Positions 1-7,353 of a stretch of DNA of 12,662 nt are shown piece by piece. A program made the position numbers and the translations under genes. The first letter of the stretch is position 1. Each line of letters opens with the position of its first letter. The notes under the pieces were generated by a model, which was not told the origin of the DNA, did not search any database, and saw only the letters and a program-made list of their open reading frames with translations. The stretch covers positions 1-12,662 of the forward strand of contig JAEXTK010000028.1 in NCBI GenBank assembly GCA_023406985.1, given 5' to 3'. This DNA comes from Spirochaetota bacterium (lineage in GTDB: Bacteria; Spirochaetota; Spirochaetia; Treponematales; Breznakiellaceae).

Positions 1-17
1 CCGCATCCCGGTCGCCG

Positions 18-23
18 TATACT
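18..23 (+). promoter_or_regulatory. Possible -10 element upstream of the GH20 gene
   Basis: TATACT lies 21 bases before the GTG start of the GH20 gene and matches the sigma70 -10 consensus at 5 of 6 positions. The matching -35 would fall at or beyond the left edge of the window, so it cannot be checked. If real, the leader would be only about 15 nt and would carry the GGAGG site at 34-38. Confidence 0.3.
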
Positions 24-44
24 CACGGTTTCCGGAGGTCCACC

Positions 45-1709
45 GTGTCCATGCCGCCCTTCGTCCCCGCCCCCCGTTCCTACGCCGAAACGGGTTCGCC
101 GTTCCGCGCGGCCGTCCTCGTCCTCTCCGCCGACGCCGCGTACGTGAGCCAACTCCGCGCCCTCCGCGACGAGATCGCCCTCGTCTTCGGGGAACGGGTC
201 CTCGCTCCCCGCAATTCCGAAGACGACTTCGCCTGGGCCGATCGTTACGAGGCGGAGGGCTCCGCGCTCTGGGGCGGCAACTTCAAGCGCGCGGCCGCGC
301 CCACCGTGCCGCTCCGCCTCCGCCACGACCCCGCGCTCGGTCCCGCCTACGCGATCGAGTGCGCCCCGGACGGCATCGAGCTCCGCGCCGCCACGACGGA
401 ACTCGCGGCCGCGGCCTGCGCCACGCTGGTCCAGCTCCTCCACTTCGCGTGGGACGGCTGGCGCTTCGTCCTAAGCGCCTGCCGGATCGAAGACGCGCCC
501 GCCTTCTCCTGGCGCGGCCTCATGATCGACTCGGCGCGGCATTTCGTACCGATGGACGCGATGCGGCGCCTCGTGCGCCTCGCCTGGCTCTACAAGATCG
601 ACCGGCTCCACTGGCACCTCTCGGACGACCAGGGCTGGCGGGTGGAGCTCCTCAACACGCCGCTCGCGACGGGCGCCGGGTCCACGCGGACCGGCGGCGC
701 CCCGAACCGGAACGGCTTCTACACCCAGGAGGAGATCCGTTCCCTCGTCGCCTTCGCCGCCGACCGCGGCATCACCGTGGTGCCGGAGCTCGACCTCCCC
801 GGCCACGTCCAGGCCGTGCTCGCGGGGGACCCGGATCTCGCGTGCACGGGCGGTCCCCACGCGGTGCGCACGGTCTGGGGCATCTCCGAGGACGTCCTCT
901 GCATGGGGAACCCCCGATCGCTGCAGTTCGCGCTCGCCGCCTGGGACGAGGTCTGCGAACTCTTCCCCGGACCCTACGTCCACATCGGCGGCGACGAGTG
1001 CCCGACCGTCCGCTGGGAAGCGTGCCCCCGCTGCGCCGCCCGCAAGGAGGAACTCGGCCTGGCCGAATGGGTGGACCTCCACGGCCGCTTCGTCGCGGAC
1101 GTAACCGCCTACCTGGAGGCCAAGGGCAAGACCGTCTTCGGCTGGGACGAGGTGCTGGACTCCACGGTGAAGAACGGGGCGAACGTGATGCACTGGCGGG
1201 CCTTCCACCCGGAGCGGGGAGCGCAGGCCCTGGCGGCCGGCAAGGACCTCATCCGGTCGCCGTCCTTCCCGTACTACCTGGACTTCGTGCAGGCGGAGGA
1301 CCGCGCTGCCACCCCCGGCCTCGCGCACAATACCCCGCTCGCCGCGACGCTCCGGCGGGTCTACGAGTTCGATCCCTTCGAAGGTTTGCCGGCCGACGCC
1401 CGGTCCGGCGCCGGCGCGGCATCCGCGGCCGGCCGCGGCGGAAAGGCCGCGGCCGATCGCGGCGGCAAAGCCGGGCGGTACCTCGGCGTCCAGGCGAACG
1501 CCTGGAGCGAGTACCTCTCGGACCCGCGGCGCATCGACTACATGCTGTTCCCGCGCCTCCTCGCGGTGGCGGAGACGGCCTGGCGCGGCGCCGACCGAAG
1601 CGGGTGGGACGATTTCCTCGCCCGCCTCCGGGGCGGTAAGCGCGGCGGTCAGCGCCGCGTCCTGGACCGGCTCGCGGTGAACTACTGCCCGATAGAGTTC
1701 GAGGCGTAA
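45..1709 (+). CDS. GH20 beta-N-acetylhexosaminidase, probably cytosolic
   Basis: A 554-residue glycoside hydrolase of family 20, which removes terminal GlcNAc or GalNAc from oligosaccharides by substrate-assisted catalysis. Residues about 85-140 look like the small alpha/beta GH20b domain that precedes the barrel. The catalytic TIM barrel runs from about 150 to the end: RGLMIDSARHF near 155-165, HWHLSDDQGW, VPELDLPGHV, and the hallmark HIGGDEC with the catalytic pair D317-E318, then FGWDEV and QANAWSEYL. The GTG start at 45 is preferred because GGAGG (34-38) sits 6 bases upstream; the ATG at 51 is an alternative 12 bases away. No signal peptide is visible, so it probably acts on imported chito-oligosaccharides or glycan fragments. 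Residues about 452-478 are a Gly/Ala/Arg/Lys low-complexity insert containing RGGKA twice, placed just before the conserved LGVQANAWSEY strand; it is unlikely to be catalytic. A hairpin separates the gene from the sugar operon, so co-transcription is doubtful. The family call is very secure; the exact substrate is not. Confidence 0.95.
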   Translation: MSMPPFVPAPRSYAETGSPFRAAVLVLSADAAYVSQLRALRDEIALVFGERVLAPRNSEDDFAWADRYEAEGSALWGGNFKRAAAPTVPLRLRHDPALGPAYAIECAPDGIELRAATTELAAAACATLVQLLHFAWDGWRFVLSACRIEDAPAFSWRGLMIDSARHFVPMDAMRRLVRLAWLYKIDRLHWHLSDDQGWRVELLNTPLATGAGSTRTGGAPNRNGFYTQEEIRSLVAFAADRGITVVPELDLPGHVQAVLAGDPDLACTGGPHAVRTVWGISEDVLCMGNPRSLQFALAAWDEVCELFPGPYVHIGGDECPTVRWEACPRCAARKEELGLAEWVDLHGRFVADVTAYLEAKGKTVFGWDEVLDSTVKNGANVMHWRAFHPERGAQALAAGKDLIRSPSFPYYLDFVQAEDRAATPGLAHNTPLAATLRRVYEFDPFEGLPADARSGAGAASAAGRGGKAAADRGGKAGRYLGVQANAWSEYLSDPRRIDYMLFPRLLAVAETAWRGADRSGWDDFLARLRGGKRGGQRRVLDRLAVNYCPIEFEA

Positions 1710-1719
1710 ACGGCGACGC

Positions 1720-1753
1720 CGCCGCCGGCGCGCCGGAGAGCGCGCCGGCGGCG
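1720..1753 (+). terminator. GC-rich hairpin after the GH20 gene
   Basis: A perfect 14-bp inverted repeat, CGCCGCCGGCGCGC (1720-1733) and its complement (1740-1753), encloses a 6-base loop and starts 10 bases after the GH20 stop codon. The stem is all G-C. No T run follows directly (TAGGGGAACG), so it is either a non-canonical intrinsic terminator or an mRNA 3' end stabiliser. Confidence 0.6.
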
Positions 1754-1797
1754 TAGGGGAACGAACCTCGAAAATCATACGATCAAAAAGGATTGAA

Positions 1798-1818
1798 ATA
1801 TGTCTTGACATATGTCAA
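1798..1818 (+). promoter_or_regulatory. Palindromic operator overlapping a TTGACA box, ahead of the sugar operon
   Basis: TTGACATATGTCAA (1805-1818) is a perfect 14-bp palindrome. An overlapping inverted repeat ATATGTC-TT-GACATAT (1798-1813) shares its left half, so three half-sites occur: ATATGTC at 1798, GACATAT at 1807 and ATATGTC at 1810. TTGACA at 1805-1810 is a perfect -35 match. The hexamer 17 bases downstream (CACACT, 1828-1833) is a poor -10, which would suit a regulated promoter. The site is AT-rich inside very GC-rich DNA and lies 60 bases before the binding-protein gene. Inference: it is the operator of the SorC-type regulator at 8971 or of another sugar regulator. Confidence 0.55.
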
Positions 1819-1841
1819 AACCAGATGCACACTTCCCTTGC

Positions 1842-1856
1842 AAGCCGAAAAGGCTT
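1842..1856 (+). other. Small leader hairpin before the binding-protein gene
   Basis: AAGCC-GAAAA-GGCTT forms a 5-bp stem with a 5-base loop, about 10 bases before the ribosome binding site at 1866-1873. An alternative pairing CCGAA/TTCGG overlaps it. It is too small to call a riboswitch; it may affect initiation or mRNA stability. Confidence 0.3.
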
Positions 1857-1865
1857 CGGAGAAAC

Positions 1866-1873
1866 AAGGAGGT
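1866..1873 (+). promoter_or_regulatory. Ribosome binding site deciding the binding-protein start
   Basis: AAGGAGGT is a full-length Shine-Dalgarno match 4-5 bases before the ATG at 1878. It fixes this start over the upstream in-frame ATG at 1812, which lies inside the operator palindrome and would put a charged extension in front of a clear signal peptide. Confidence 0.85.
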
Positions 1874-1877
1874 ACGC

Positions 1878-2903
1878 ATGAAAGGTTCTCGGTGGGTCGT
1901 CATTTTCGCCCTCATCGCGGTCATCGCGATGCCGTCGTTCGGCCAAGTCCAGAACAAGTCGTTCAAGGGTTCGCCGCAGGATACCTACTACATGGTGACC
2001 TTCGTCAGCGGCGTCGAGTACTGGGTGGCCGCCTTCGAAGGCTTCAAGGACTGCGCGAAGCAGCTCGGCGTCAAGGCCGTCTACTCGGGCACGCCGGAGT
2101 ACGACCTCAACAAGCAGATGACCGTGTTCGATCAGGTCGTGTCGAAGAAACCGGCCGGCATCGCGCTCAGCCCCATCGACCAAGCCGGCTGCGCCGAAGG
2201 CGTCAAGGCGGCCATGGGCAAGGGGATTCCGGTGGTGACCTTCGCTTCCGATACCGACGCGCCGAAGGTGGCGTTCGTGACCTCGGACAACGTGAAGGAA
2301 GGCCAAGCCGCGGCGCGCGCCGTCGGCAAGGAACTCGGCGGCAAGGGCAAGGTCATGGTCACCCGCAACAGCCAGTCCAACCACCAGAAGCGCGTCGACG
2401 TCTTCGTCGAAACCATCAAGAACGAATTCCCCGGCATCCAGATCGTCGCCGACATCCTCACCCAGCAGGACACCAACAAGGCGTATACGAGCGTCCTCAC
2501 CGTCCTCCAGAAGCACCCCGATCTCGGCGCGGTTTTCTGCCCCGAAGGTCCGTCCGGACGCGGCGCCGCCCAGGCGGCGGTGGAGAAGGGCGGAAAGGTG
2601 AAGGTCCTTTGCTGCGACATGGACGCGGCCATCCTCGATATGTTGGAGAAAGGCCAGCTCTACGGCTCCATCCAGCCGAACGCCTACGTCCAGGGCTACC
2701 TCTGCATGCTCAGCCTCTTCCTGGCCCACGACAAGATGCTCGATCCGCTCAACGCGTCGACCACCACGCCTGGAGCCTTCGTGATCAACCTGCCGGTGGT
2801 GGATAACGGCCTCGATATTATCGGGAAGGACACCGCGAAATACTTCTATACTGATAAGTGGCTCCAGAAACGCGGCGCCAAGGCTTTCCAGCCCTGGAAG
2901 TAG
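1878..2903 (+). CDS. Periplasmic sugar-binding protein of an ABC importer (RbsB-like)
   Basis: A 341-residue substrate-binding protein of the ribose/galactose-type family (Peripla_BP_4, type I periplasmic fold), which captures a small sugar or polyol outside the inner membrane and delivers it to the ABC permease. Residues 1-23 are a Sec signal peptide: MKGSR, then a hydrophobic stretch ending near PSFG-Q. There is no lipobox cysteine, so the mature protein should be soluble and periplasmic. The mature protein opens with YYMVTFVSGVEYWVAAFEGFKDCAKQLGV, the usual first strand and helix of the fold, followed by a P-x-GIALSPID segment, GIPVVTFASDTD, a VTSDN segment with GQAAAR helix, and the GKGKVMV strand that opens domain 2. 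Length is normal for the family. It is the first gene of the run, and a hairpin (2905-2936) separates it from the ATPase gene, as is common where the binding protein must be made in excess. Ligand identity cannot be read from the sequence. Confidence 0.93.
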   Translation: MKGSRWVVIFALIAVIAMPSFGQVQNKSFKGSPQDTYYMVTFVSGVEYWVAAFEGFKDCAKQLGVKAVYSGTPEYDLNKQMTVFDQVVSKKPAGIALSPIDQAGCAEGVKAAMGKGIPVVTFASDTDAPKVAFVTSDNVKEGQAAARAVGKELGGKGKVMVTRNSQSNHQKRVDVFVETIKNEFPGIQIVADILTQQDTNKAYTSVLTVLQKHPDLGAVFCPEGPSGRGAAQAAVEKGGKVKVLCCDMDAAILDMLEKGQLYGSIQPNAYVQGYLCMLSLFLAHDKMLDPLNASTTTPGAFVINLPVVDNGLDIIGKDTAKYFYTDKWLQKRGAKAFQPWK

Positions 2904-2904
2904 G

Positions 2905-2936
2905 CCGGAACGGCCGTACGGCGAAGGCCGCTCCGG
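2905..2936 (+). other. Intercistronic hairpin between binding-protein and ATPase genes
   Basis: CCGGAACGGCC (2905-2915) pairs with GGCCGCTCCGG (2926-2936), 10 of 11 pairs with one A-C mismatch and a 10-base loop. It begins 2 bases after the binding-protein stop. No T run follows. In other binding-protein-dependent transport operons such hairpins stabilise the upstream message or cause partial termination; that role is inferred here. Confidence 0.6.
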
Positions 2937-2985
2937 TACGGGGGCCCTCGCCGTCGTTCGGCGAAATCAGGCGGAGGAGTGCGCG

Positions 2986-4497
2986 ATGGACACGATCCTG
3001 GAAGTACGCCGCATACGGAAGCGATTCCTGGCTACGCAGGCCCTCGACGACGTGAGCCTGTCGTTCGGGCGGGGAACGGTGCACGCGATCGTGGGCGAGA
3101 ACGGGGCCGGAAAATCCACCCTCATGAACCTCGTCGGTGGGGTGCACCAACCGGACGAAGGCGAAATCCTCCTGGAAGGATCGCCGGTCGTCTTCAAGTC
3201 TCCCCACGACGCCATGTCCCGGGGTATCGGCTTCGTCCACCAGGAGATCGCGCTCTGCCAGCATATCAGCGTAGCGGAGAACGTCTTCATGGCGGAGCTC
3301 GGGGACGCCCGGCGCGGAATCATCGATTTCCGTTCCCTCCACGCCAAGGCGGCTTCGCTCCTGGAACAATTCGGGACGGAGGTGAGCCCGCAGGCGCGGG
3401 TCGGCGATCTGTCCGTTTCGCAGCAGCAGGTCGTGGAGATCGTCAAGGCGCTCTCCATGAACTGCAAGGTCATCATATTCGACGAGCCGACGGCCTCGCT
3501 CACGGAGCAGGAGACCGAACGCCTCTTCGCCATCATCGCGGCCCTGAAGGCCCGGGGGCTCTGCGTCCTCTACATCAGCCACCGGCTGTCCGAGATCTTC
3601 CGCATCTGCGACGAAGTCTCGGTCCTCCGCGACGGCCGGCTCGTGCGCACGGCGGCGGTGGCCGGCATAGACCAGGCCGCGCTCATGAGTTCGATGGTCG
3701 GGAGGGACCTCGCCGATATCTATCCGCCGAAAGCGCGGCCCGCGTCGATCGGCGAGCCCGTGCTCGAGGTGGAGGGCCTCGCGGCCGACCGCATGTTCGC
3801 CGGCCTCAGCTTCGACCTGCGACGCGGAGAGATCCTCGGTTTCGCCGGGCTCGTCGGTTCGGGCCGCACCGAAGCGGCCCGGACCATCTGCGGCCTCTAC
3901 CGGCGATCCGCCGGGACGGTCCGTCTCCTCGGCGAGAGCATCCATCCGGCCTCGTACCGCGAGGCCATCGATCGCGGCCTGGTCTACCTGACCGAAGACC
4001 GCAAGACCGAAGGCCTCTTCCTGGAGATGAGCATCGCCTCCAACATCTCGGTCATGGGCCTGTCCGCGGTCTCGCCCGGCGGACTCGTCGATCCGAAGGC
4101 CGAGGGCCGCCTCGCGGAACGCTTCATGGCGAGCATGGCCGTCAAGGCCGCGGGGCCGACGGCCAAGGCGCGCTCGCTCTCGGGCGGCAATCAGCAAAAG
4201 GTGCTCATATCGAAACTCCTGTCGGTATCCCCCAAGGTCGTCTTCATGGACGAGCCGACGAGGGGCATCGACGTGGGAGCCAAGACGCATATATACGCGA
4301 CGCTCAGGCGCCTCGCGGAAGAGGGCGTGGGGGTCGTGGTGATTTCCTCCGAACTGCCGGAGATCATCGGGCTCTGTGACCGGGTCGTCGTCATGAACGA
4401 AGGACGGATGTGCGGCCTGCTGGAGGGTGAGGCCATCTGCGAGCGCGAAATCATCTCGAAAGCCTGCCTCGAGGCCGAGACCGTGGAGGATCGATAA
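2986..4497 (+). CDS. Sugar ABC transporter ATPase, two fused nucleotide-binding domains (RbsA/MglA type)
   Basis: A 503-residue ATPase with two ABC domains in one chain, the arrangement of carbohydrate uptake transporter family 2 (RbsA, MglA, XylG), driving import from the cytosolic face. Domain 1: Walker A GENGAGKST at 37-45, Q-loop Q86, signature-like LSVSQQQ at 142-148, Walker B D166-E167, H-loop H199. Domain 2: degenerate Walker A GLVGSGRT at 288-295 with Arg294 in place of lysine, signature LSGGNQQK at 398-405, Walker B DEPTRGID at 422-429. The Arg substitution in the second Walker A is typical of this family (one site is catalytically weak) and is not damage. The ATG at 2986 follows GGAGG (2973-2977) by 8 bases. 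The stop codon shares one base with the permease start (TAATG), so translation of the two is probably coupled. Length is normal. Confidence 0.96.
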   Translation: MDTILEVRRIRKRFLATQALDDVSLSFGRGTVHAIVGENGAGKSTLMNLVGGVHQPDEGEILLEGSPVVFKSPHDAMSRGIGFVHQEIALCQHISVAENVFMAELGDARRGIIDFRSLHAKAASLLEQFGTEVSPQARVGDLSVSQQQVVEIVKALSMNCKVIIFDEPTASLTEQETERLFAIIAALKARGLCVLYISHRLSEIFRICDEVSVLRDGRLVRTAAVAGIDQAALMSSMVGRDLADIYPPKARPASIGEPVLEVEGLAADRMFAGLSFDLRRGEILGFAGLVGSGRTEAARTICGLYRRSAGTVRLLGESIHPASYREAIDRGLVYLTEDRKTEGLFLEMSIASNISVMGLSAVSPGGLVDPKAEGRLAERFMASMAVKAAGPTAKARSLSGGNQQKVLISKLLSVSPKVVFMDEPTRGIDVGAKTHIYATLRRLAEEGVGVVVISSELPEIIGLCDRVVVMNEGRMCGLLEGEAICEREIISKACLEAETVEDR

Positions 4498-5498
4498 TGG
4501 GAGACGCCAAGACGATGACCGCAGCGAAGAAGAACGGCGGGGCGGGACTGCGCTCGATCATGGGATTCCGGGAGGGAACGACGATCCTCCTCATCCTCGC
4601 GATCGCCGGCATAATGTCCGTCGCTTCGCCCTATTTCTTGACGCGCGAGAATCTGACGACGACCATCCAGAGCTTTTCGATCGACGGCTTCGTCGTCATC
4701 GCCATGACGCTCGTGCTCATCAGCGGCGGAATCGACCTTTCGGTCGCCTCCCTCATGGCGTTGACCGGCGTCCTCGTCGGCGTCTTGTTCAAAAGCGGCA
4801 TGAACGTGTGGGGCGCGTCCGCCATCGGCCTCTCGCTCGGCGTGGCCGTCGGCCTCGTGAACGGCTTCTTCATCACGAGGCTCGGCCTGTCGGCCTTCAT
4901 CACCACGCTGGCGTTGAGTTCCATCGTGCGCGGCGCGGCCTACGTGATATCCGGCGGGCAGCCCATCCCCCTATCCAACTTGCCCGACGCCTTCAAGTTC
5001 CTCGGACGCGGAACCATCGGGACGGCGGGCGTCCCCTTCACGATCCTGCTCTTCCTCGCGGTGATCGTCGCGTTCGATTTCCTTTGCCGCCGTTCCGCCG
5101 TCATGCGGAAGGTCTATTACGTCGGGTCGAACGAAAAGGCCGCGCGGTTCTCGGGGATCGACATCGCCCGCGTGCGGCTCGGCGTGTACGTCCTTTCCGG
5201 CTTCCTCTCCGCCCTCGCGGGTATCCTGACGATCGCCCGGTTCAATTCGGCGACGGCGTATTACGGCGTCGGGGTGGATATGCGGGCCATCTCCGCCTGC
5301 GTCATCGGCGGCGCGAGCCTCACGGGCGGGGAAGGCACCATCCTCGGCTCCATCCTCGGCATCACGCTGATGTCGATCATATCTTCCTGCCTCATCCTCC
5401 TGGACGTATCGCCCTACTGGCAGGATCTCATCATGGGCCTCATTCTCCTCACCGCGGTTTCGCTCGATTTCCTCTCGCATCGCGAGAAGGCTAAATAG
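4497..5498 (+). CDS. Sugar ABC transporter permease (RbsC-like)
   Basis: A 333-residue inner-membrane permease of the ribose/xylose transporter family (BPD_transp_2). After a charged N-terminus rich in Lys there are about eight to ten hydrophobic spans. Family landmarks are visible: ISGGIDLSVASLMALTGV after the second span, NGFFITRLGLSAFITTLAL with the following ISGGQPIPL loop, and the C-terminal IGGASLTGGEGTILGSILG. It pairs with the ATPase before it and the binding protein at 1878. The ATG overlaps the ATPase stop by one base, and TGGAGGA at 4484-4490 gives good ribosome spacing. The single permease gene implies a homodimeric channel, as usual for this family. The transported substrate is not determined. 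Confidence 0.95.
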   Translation: MGDAKTMTAAKKNGGAGLRSIMGFREGTTILLILAIAGIMSVASPYFLTRENLTTTIQSFSIDGFVVIAMTLVLISGGIDLSVASLMALTGVLVGVLFKSGMNVWGASAIGLSLGVAVGLVNGFFITRLGLSAFITTLALSSIVRGAAYVISGGQPIPLSNLPDAFKFLGRGTIGTAGVPFTILLFLAVIVAFDFLCRRSAVMRKVYYVGSNEKAARFSGIDIARVRLGVYVLSGFLSALAGILTIARFNSATAYYGVGVDMRAISACVIGGASLTGGEGTILGSILGITLMSIISSCLILLDVSPYWQDLIMGLILLTAVSLDFLSHREKAK

Positions 5499-5515
5499 GG
5501 AAAGAGGAATCGGAA

Positions 5516-6271
5516 ATGGATTTAGGACTGAAGGGAAAGAACGCCATCGTGACCGGCGGCGCCGGCGGGGTGGGCGAGGCGATATGCGCGCTCCTCGCGG
5601 ACGAAGGCGCGAACGTGATCGTGTCCGACATCGACCTCGGCAGGGCCCGGGAAGTCGCTTCCCGTTGCGCCGCCTCGGGCTCGCGCGTCGAAGCGATCAG
5701 GACGGACCTGGCCTCTCCCGAGGATTGCGCGGGCCTCATCGACGCCACGGAAGAACTGTTCGGGTCGGCGGACATCCTCGTGAACAACGCGGGGCTCTGG
5801 CCGACGAACTTCGTGGCGGACATTCCGCTCGCGGAATGGCGGCGGACGGTGGACGTCAACCTCACCGCGGTGTTCCTGACGAGCCAGCGTTTCGTGCAGC
5901 GGGCCCTCGCGGCGGGGAGGAAGGGCAAGATCCTCAACGTCACCTCCCAGGCGGCCTTCAACGGCTCCACCACCGGGCACGCCCATTACGCCGCGGCCAA
6001 GTCGGGAGTGGTGACGTTCACCATTTCCCTTTCCCGCGAAGTCGCTCCGAAGGGCATCAACGTCAACGCCCTCGCGCTCGGCATGGTAGAGACGCCGATG
6101 GCCTCGGAGGCGCTCAAGGCGGATCGGGCGTATTATGAGAAGCGCATCCAGATCGGGAGGATCGCCCGGCCCGAAGAGGTGGCCCGATTCGCGGTCTTCC
6201 TGGTGTCGGCCGCCGCCGACTATTTCACCGGCGCGACCTACGACGCGACCGGCGGCATGTTGGCCAGATAG
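5516..6271 (+). CDS. Short-chain dehydrogenase/reductase, likely NAD-linked
   Basis: A 251-residue classical SDR oxidoreductase, cytosolic, interconverting an alcohol and a ketone with a nicotinamide cofactor. Cofactor motif TGGAGGVG at 13-20, structural NNAG at 90-93, catalytic Ser144, Tyr158 and Lys162 (YAAAK), and a C-terminal GATYDATGGML segment. Asp38 at the end of the second strand (VSDID) favours NAD(H) over NADP(H). Length is typical. It begins 17 bases after the permease stop with AGAGGA (5503-5508) as ribosome site, so it belongs to the transporter transcript. In this context it probably oxidises the imported polyol or sugar, or reduces a keto intermediate. SDR sequences rarely show substrate by eye, so no specific name is given. 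The context is consistent with a polyol dehydrogenase, but a sugar-lactone-forming or keto-acid role cannot be excluded. Confidence 0.93.
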   Translation: MDLGLKGKNAIVTGGAGGVGEAICALLADEGANVIVSDIDLGRAREVASRCAASGSRVEAIRTDLASPEDCAGLIDATEELFGSADILVNNAGLWPTNFVADIPLAEWRRTVDVNLTAVFLTSQRFVQRALAAGRKGKILNVTSQAAFNGSTTGHAHYAAAKSGVVTFTISLSREVAPKGINVNALALGMVETPMASEALKADRAYYEKRIQIGRIARPEEVARFAVFLVSAAADYFTGATYDATGGMLAR

Positions 6272-6275
6272 GAGG
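6270..6275 (+). promoter_or_regulatory. Ribosome binding site deciding the hydroxyacid-dehydrogenase start
   Basis: AGGAGG overlaps the SDR stop codon (TAG, 6269-6271) and sits 6 bases before the ATG at 6282. It rules out the in-frame upstream start at 6135, which would overlap the SDR gene by 137 bases and add a 49-residue basic, Pro/Arg-rich shadow sequence. Translational coupling with the SDR gene is likely. Confidence 0.85.
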
Positions 6276-6281
6276 AGTCCC

Positions 6282-7343
6282 ATGAGATTGGTAGGCATCG
6301 GGGACCTCTTCATCCCCCGGAAGTACATCGAAGACGGCTTCGCCCCCCTTTCCCGGGACGGCGTGGAGGTCCGGACCTTGGACTGGGAACTCTCCGGTTT
6401 CCAAGAGCTCCAAGAGATCAACCTCAAGGTGGAGAAGGGCGGAGCGGCCGCCCACGAACCGCCCGAGAGCGTCCGGGAGGCGGCGCGGAACGCGGACATC
6501 CTCGTGACCCAATTCTGTACGGTCACCGAGTCCCTGCTCGATGCGGCGAAGAACCTCAAGGCGATCGGCGTCCTCCGCGCGGGGACGGAGAACGTGGACG
6601 TGGCCGCCGCGACGAGGCGGGGCATCGTGGTGCTCAACACCCCGGGCCGCAACGCCGACTCGGTCGCGGATTTCACCGTGGGCCTGCTCCTCGCGGAGGC
6701 GAGGAATATTTGCCGCGGCCACCATGGCCTCAAGGAAGGGAGATGGATCAGGGAGTATCCCAATTCCGGCATGATCCCCGATCTCCCGGGCAAGACCGCG
6801 GGCATCATCGGTTTCGGGGAGATCGGCCGAAAAGTCGCCAAGCGGCTCGCCGGATTCGACGTCCGCATCCTCGCGTACGATCCGTTCGTTACGCAGGCGC
6901 CCCAAGGCGTGACGCTCGTGGATCTGCCCACGCTCATGGCCGAATCCGATTTCGTGACCGTCCACGCCCGGCTCACCGAAGAGACGCGGGGACTCATCGG
7001 CGCCGAGCTCCTCGCCCGGATGAAACGGACCGCCTATCTCATCAATACGTCCCGATCGGCGCTCGTGGACGAGAGTGCCTTATACGAGGCCCTCGCCGCG
7101 CGCCGGATAGCGGGAGCCGCGCTGGACGTCTTCGACACCGAACCGCCGGGCCGCGCGTATCCCCTGGTGGCCTTGGACAACGTGACCGTCACGCCGCACA
7201 TGGCGGGAGGCTCGAACGACGCCTTCTTCAATTGCCCCAAGCTCCTCGCCGCCGAGTTCCGGAAGCTCCTTGCCGGCGGAGAGCCCCGCTCGGTGGTGAA
7301 TCGCCCGGCGCTCGAAGGCGCGCGCGCGCGCCTCTCCCGGTAA
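6282..7343 (+). CDS. D-2-hydroxyacid dehydrogenase family protein (YoaD/SerA-like)
   Basis: A 353-residue NAD-dependent D-2-hydroxyacid dehydrogenase, the family of phosphoglycerate, formate and glyoxylate/hydroxypyruvate dehydrogenases, which interconvert a 2-hydroxyacid and a 2-ketoacid in the cytosol. The nucleotide site is G177-F-G179-E-I-G182, with Asp200 (AYDPF) at the end of the next strand, pointing to NAD. The catalytic triad is complete: Arg258 (INTSRSALVDE), Glu287 (FDTEPPG) and His306 (VTPHMAGG). The N-terminal catalytic-domain half carries the RAGTENVDV and PGRNADSVADFTVGL segments. From memory, the latter resemble Bacillus YoaD-type proteins, whose gene neighbours an FGGY kinase gene, as here. 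There is no C-terminal ACT domain, so it is not a full-length SerA. An extra segment near residues 38-65 makes it slightly longer than the usual 310-330. Substrate unknown; a sugar acid or its phosphate fits the operon. Confidence 0.92.
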   Translation: MRLVGIGDLFIPRKYIEDGFAPLSRDGVEVRTLDWELSGFQELQEINLKVEKGGAAAHEPPESVREAARNADILVTQFCTVTESLLDAAKNLKAIGVLRAGTENVDVAAATRRGIVVLNTPGRNADSVADFTVGLLLAEARNICRGHHGLKEGRWIREYPNSGMIPDLPGKTAGIIGFGEIGRKVAKRLAGFDVRILAYDPFVTQAPQGVTLVDLPTLMAESDFVTVHARLTEETRGLIGAELLARMKRTAYLINTSRSALVDESALYEALAARRIAGAALDVFDTEPPGRAYPLVALDNVTVTPHMAGGSNDAFFNCPKLLAAEFRKLLAGGEPRSVVNRPALEGARARLSR

Positions 7344-7353
7344 AGGGTTCCGG

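Noticed and set aside
471..1811. Long - strand open frame of 446 codons opposite the GH20 gene
   Set aside because: High-GC third positions keep antisense frames open; the product is Arg/Val/Gly-rich with no family features, while the + strand frame has full GH20 motifs.
1812..1877. Upstream ATG extension of the binding-protein gene
   Set aside because: It starts inside the operator palindrome and lacks a ribosome site; the ATG at 1878 has AAGGAGGT and begins a clean signal peptide.
3841..3870. Loss of the Walker A lysine in the second ATPase domain as a damaging mutation
   Set aside because: Arg at this place is the norm in RbsA/MglA-type double ATPases; it is a family feature.
2818..4290. 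A 490-codon - strand open frame opposite the ABC ATPase gene
   Set aside because: It is a shadow of the ATPase frame; it has His/Asp/Arg-rich low-information sequence and no ribosome site, whereas the + frame carries every ABC motif.
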